A stretch of DNA of 64,000 nucleotides from Actinomycetota bacterium. Its GTDB lineage: Bacteria > Actinomycetota > CADDZG01 > WHSQ01. How positions within the stretch are numbered: the stretch's first letter is position 1; every line of letters starts with the position of its first letter. The stretch is from positions 359,895 to 423,894 of the forward strand of contig JAUJNI010000002.1 of the NCBI GenBank assembly GCA_030446465.1. The letters run 5' to 3'. Shown here one piece after another: positions 61,997-64,000 of this stretch. The position numbers were made by a program, and so were the translations under genes. The notes beneath the pieces were generated by a model that did no database searches, was not told the origin of the DNA, and was given only the letters and a program-made list of their open reading frames with translations.

Positions 61997-62788
61997 ATGA
62001 TCGTGTCTGGAAAGGTCTGTGTAGTGACGGGGGCGTCCAGTGGGATCGGACGTCGGGTGGCGCTCGACCTCGCCGCGGGAGGGGCGAAGGTCTGCGTGAC
62101 CGCTCGAAGGACGGAGAGGCTGGAGGAGCTCCTCGGCGAGCTCGGCGACGGACGCGGTCATTCCTTGTTCACGGCCGACGTCGGCGACAGGAACTCCGTG
62201 CGCGCCCTGGCGGACCACGTTCGAGACACCTACGGCCGGTGCGATGTCCTGATCAACAACGCGGGCTATTCGGAAGAGAGCCACTTCACCGGCCCCGACG
62301 ACGTCGCGGAGCTCGAAAGGGTCATGCAGACGAACTTCTGGGGGACCGTCTACTGCACCGCCGAGCTCCTGCCCCTGCTGTCCGACTCCGCTCCTGCCAG
62401 CGTCGTGAACGTAGCCTCCATGGCGGGGCGGCTTGCGGTCGGCGGCGCGTCGTCTTACTGCGCCTCCAAGTTCGCAGTGGTCGGGTGGTCGGAGGCCCTC
62501 GCATCGGATCTTGCCGAGCGGGAGGTCTACGTCAGCGTCGTGGAGCCGGGCTTCGTACCGACGGAGGGCTTCCCGCAACACGACATGGTTGGGGACCCGT
62601 TCCTGAAATACATGTTGGGAACCGTCGAGCAGGTCTCGGCCGCAATCCTCGATGCCATCGAGAACCGCAAGCTGGAACGGGTAGTGCCGCGCTGGTACTA
62701 CCTCTTGCAAGTCCCTCGAGTGGTGACCCCGTGGCTCTACCGGTGGGTTCTGCGGAACGCAGTCGAGCCTCGCCAAAAAAGAGAATGA
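61997..62788 (+). CDS. Short-chain dehydrogenase/reductase (SDR)
   Basis: A 263-residue classical SDR. Cofactor motif TGASSGIG, NNAG motif in LINNAGYSEES, catalytic Ser in VNVASMAG, and Tyr/Lys in SSYCASKFAVVG. The Arg-rich VTARRTERLEELL after the second strand suggests NADP(H). VEPGFVPTEGF is the P-G motif. The substrate is unknown; the C-terminus (residues about 225-255) is hydrophobic-aromatic, as in lipid-directed SDRs. A hairpin terminator follows. Confidence 0.92.
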   Translation: MIVSGKVCVVTGASSGIGRRVALDLAAGGAKVCVTARRTERLEELLGELGDGRGHSLFTADVGDRNSVRALADHVRDTYGRCDVLINNAGYSEESHFTGPDDVAELERVMQTNFWGTVYCTAELLPLLSDSAPASVVNVASMAGRLAVGGASSYCASKFAVVGWSEALASDLAEREVYVSVVEPGFVPTEGFPQHDMVGDPFLKYMLGTVEQVSAAILDAIENRKLERVVPRWYYLLQVPRVVTPWLYRWVLRNAVEPRQKRE

Positions 62789-62808
62789 GCGCCTGATCGA
62801 CCAGATCG

Positions 62809-62855
62809 TTCTTTTCCCCCGTGACGGCGATAGTGACCGCTGAAGGGGAAAAGAA
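62809..62855. terminator. Hairpin between convergent SDR and phosphoesterase genes
   Basis: TTCTTTTCCCC (62809-62819) and GGGGAAAAGAA (62845-62855) are exact reverse complements 25 bases apart, located in the 80-base gap between convergent stops. The A/T-rich stem base gives a U-run on either strand. The loop is long for a terminator. Confidence 0.6.
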
Positions 62856-62868
62856 TGGTGGGAGTGAG

Positions 62869-64000
62869 TCAGGCGGTCCAGACGAAGGCCCGGTCGGCGT
62901 CGCTGCCGGTTGCGTAGCGGCGGTGGATCAGGCTTGCCGACTTGTAGGCGTCTCGCAGCAGTCCCTCGTCCGACAGCTGGAAGAACCGGTAGGCGTAGCC
63001 CCGAGCCGTCACGTCAACGAGGGCATAGCCATAGGGGAAGTCGCGGGGGATGCCAACCTCGTGGACGGGCACCCGGCCGAAGGTCCGTGACCGCTTGTTG
63101 CGGTGCGTGTGGCCCGCGAACACACCCCACACGTTGCCCGAGTCACACACCGCATGGAGCCGTCCCGAGTCCTCGTCGCGCAGCCCGAAGATGATCGGGG
63201 GAAAGCTGGTGAACGGCTGTGGCGGGTGATGCAGGAACACAAAGGCGGGAGGTCTCGAAGGCGCCGCTACTTCTGCGAGGAGCTCGTGCTGGGGCACGGT
63301 GAGCGACCCCCGCACGACTGCGCCCCCACGTCCGCCGAGGAACTGGCCCGTCACCAGGCTGAACGGAGCAAACGGCGACCCCAGCGGCTCGGCCGAGTCG
63401 AGCACTGCGAAGCGAAAGCCTTTGTGCTCGAGCAGCACGCCGTCCGCCTCGCGCCCGAACGAGGCTGGGTAGTAGTCCCGTCCGGACAGTCGCTCCTCTT
63501 TGTAGGAGAAGACGTCGTGGTTGCCCATCATCGTTGCGAGCGGCATGTTCAGCTCGCCGAGCACCTCGACCGCGAGCTCAAACTCCTCTTTGTCTCCATG
63601 GTCGGTGATGTCGCCGAGCTGAACGACGAGCTCGGCCCCCGAGCGGTTGAGCTCGGCAATCGCCGCTTGTGCCATTGTGGCCCCAAGAGGCGAGCCGATG
63701 TGGAGGTCACCGAGGATGCCGAAACGGAACAACACGTCCCCAGGTGGCTCGGCCGGGGGAGTGCCCACGGGCTCGAATGGGGGTGCGGCTGGAAGGCTAC
63801 TCGGGAATTGGAGACTCGACCGCTCCTCCTCGCCGATCGCCTTGAGCTCGTCGGGTCCTTCGGCCAGGAATGCGCCTGCGTGCCCCTCGACCCAGTCGCC
63901 CAGGCGGGCGATGAAGATCTCTGCGAAGGGAGTGTCGGAGGGGTGCGGCCCGAGCAGGCTCGTTATCCAGGCCGCGTGGGGCTCGGCGAGATGCTGGTCG
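62869..64000 (-). CDS. Metallophosphoesterase (calcineurin-like), N-terminus beyond window edge
   Basis: The leftward frame ending at 62869 is open to base 64000 without a stop, so the protein is at least 377 residues; the ATG-like start at 63768 (a GTG) is internal. The N-terminal part seen (about 75 residues) is helical and acidic (EIFIARLGDWVEGHAGAFLAEG). The phosphoesterase core has FGILGDLHIGS, VVQLGDITDHGD, MMGNHDVFS, FLHHPPQP and VFAGHTHRN, a full two-metal site of the cAMP-phosphodiesterase/Icc-like type. No signal peptide is visible in the part present. Substrate unknown. Confidence 0.88.
   Translation of the reverse strand, partial: DQHLAEPHAAWITSLLGPHPSDTPFAEIFIARLGDWVEGHAGAFLAEGPDELKAIGEEERSSLQFPSSLPAAPPFEPVGTPPAEPPGDVLFRFGILGDLHIGSPLGATMAQAAIAELNRSGAELVVQLGDITDHGDKEEFELAVEVLGELNMPLATMMGNHDVFSYKEERLSGRDYYPASFGREADGVLLEHKGFRFAVLDSAEPLGSPFAPFSLVTGQFLGGRGGAVVRGSLTVPQHELLAEVAAPSRPPAFVFLHHPPQPFTSFPPIIFGLRDEDSGRLHAVCDSGNVWGVFAGHTHRNKRSRTFGRVPVHEVGIPRDFPYGYALVDVTARGYAYRFFQLSDEGLLRDAYKSASLIHRRYATGSDADRAFVWTA

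Overview
The window is high-GC, densely coded chromosomal DNA with very short intergenic gaps, many ATGA/GTGA start-stop overlaps and frequent GTG or TTG starts. The gene content points to an actinobacterium, probably an uncultivated or little-studied lineage: a DUF222-HNH protein, a WS/DGAT wax-ester/triglyceride synthase, Ddn-type (F420-related) proteins, an R2lox-type oxidase, gluABCD-like glutamate uptake genes and a PknB-like kinase. No rRNA, tRNA, CRISPR array, prophage or insertion sequence was seen. The first and last genes run off the window.

Layout. 1-5.2 kb: a CUT1 sugar ABC importer operon (ATPase, lipoprotein binding protein, two permeases) with a translationally coupled beta-helix protein at its end. 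5.4-14.4 kb: scramblase-like protein, a giant secreted subtilase, a thiolase, and two lipoproteins (cupredoxin, thermonuclease). 14.4-20.4 kb: accessory-looking single genes (frameshifted UvrA-like ATPase, DUF222-HNH, LtrA, methyltransferase) with one attC-like palindrome. 20.4-24.9 kb: a metal/iron-type cluster: HMA-like membrane protein, a P1B-6-like P-type ATPase, a small DUF5132-like protein, a four-cysteine SufR-like regulator and a DUF2231 membrane protein. 24.9-29 kb: Ddn-like protein, a nitrilase interrupted by one amber codon, a Ser/Thr kinase, a class V aminotransferase. 29.1-36.1 kb: a complete nurA-herA-sbcD(mre11)-sbcC(rad50) end-resection operon followed by KDPG aldolase. 36-43.4 kb: UbiA prenyltransferase, a secreted LVIVD/RTX protein, WS/DGAT, a secreted phosphoesterase, a SelA-like PLP enzyme. 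43.5-46.7 kb: a polar amino-acid ABC importer (ATPase, binding protein, two permeases). 46.9-56 kb: rmuC, two tiny coupled genes, oxidoreductases, a P1/S58 peptidase, a three-gene coupled set (PNPOx-like, membrane protein, MBL hydrolase), a decayed corA, an aldehyde dehydrogenase. 56.4-64 kb: truncated VOC and EVE gene remnants, an autoregulated-looking ArsR/SDR operon, PsiE, an ACC-deaminase-like enzyme, an R2lox-SCP2 fusion, GlsB, an SDR and a partial phosphoesterase.

Most notable: (1) the archaeal-style NurA-HerA-Mre11-Rad50 operon in a bacterial context; (2) the P1B-6-like cluster, which resembles the core of ferrosome (fez) loci but whose membrane metal motif has lost its cysteine; (3) a family of six long inverted repeats at three loci, always as tandem pairs, one of which supplies the stop codon of rmuC; (4) an R2lox-type di-metal protein, with its diagnostic Val and Tyr, fused to an SCP2 lipid-binding domain; (5) a sugar permease carrying a prealbumin-like domain in its external loop. 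Four genes are broken (UvrA-like, nitrilase, corA, VOC/EVE); the two with single-base lesions could be sequencing errors.
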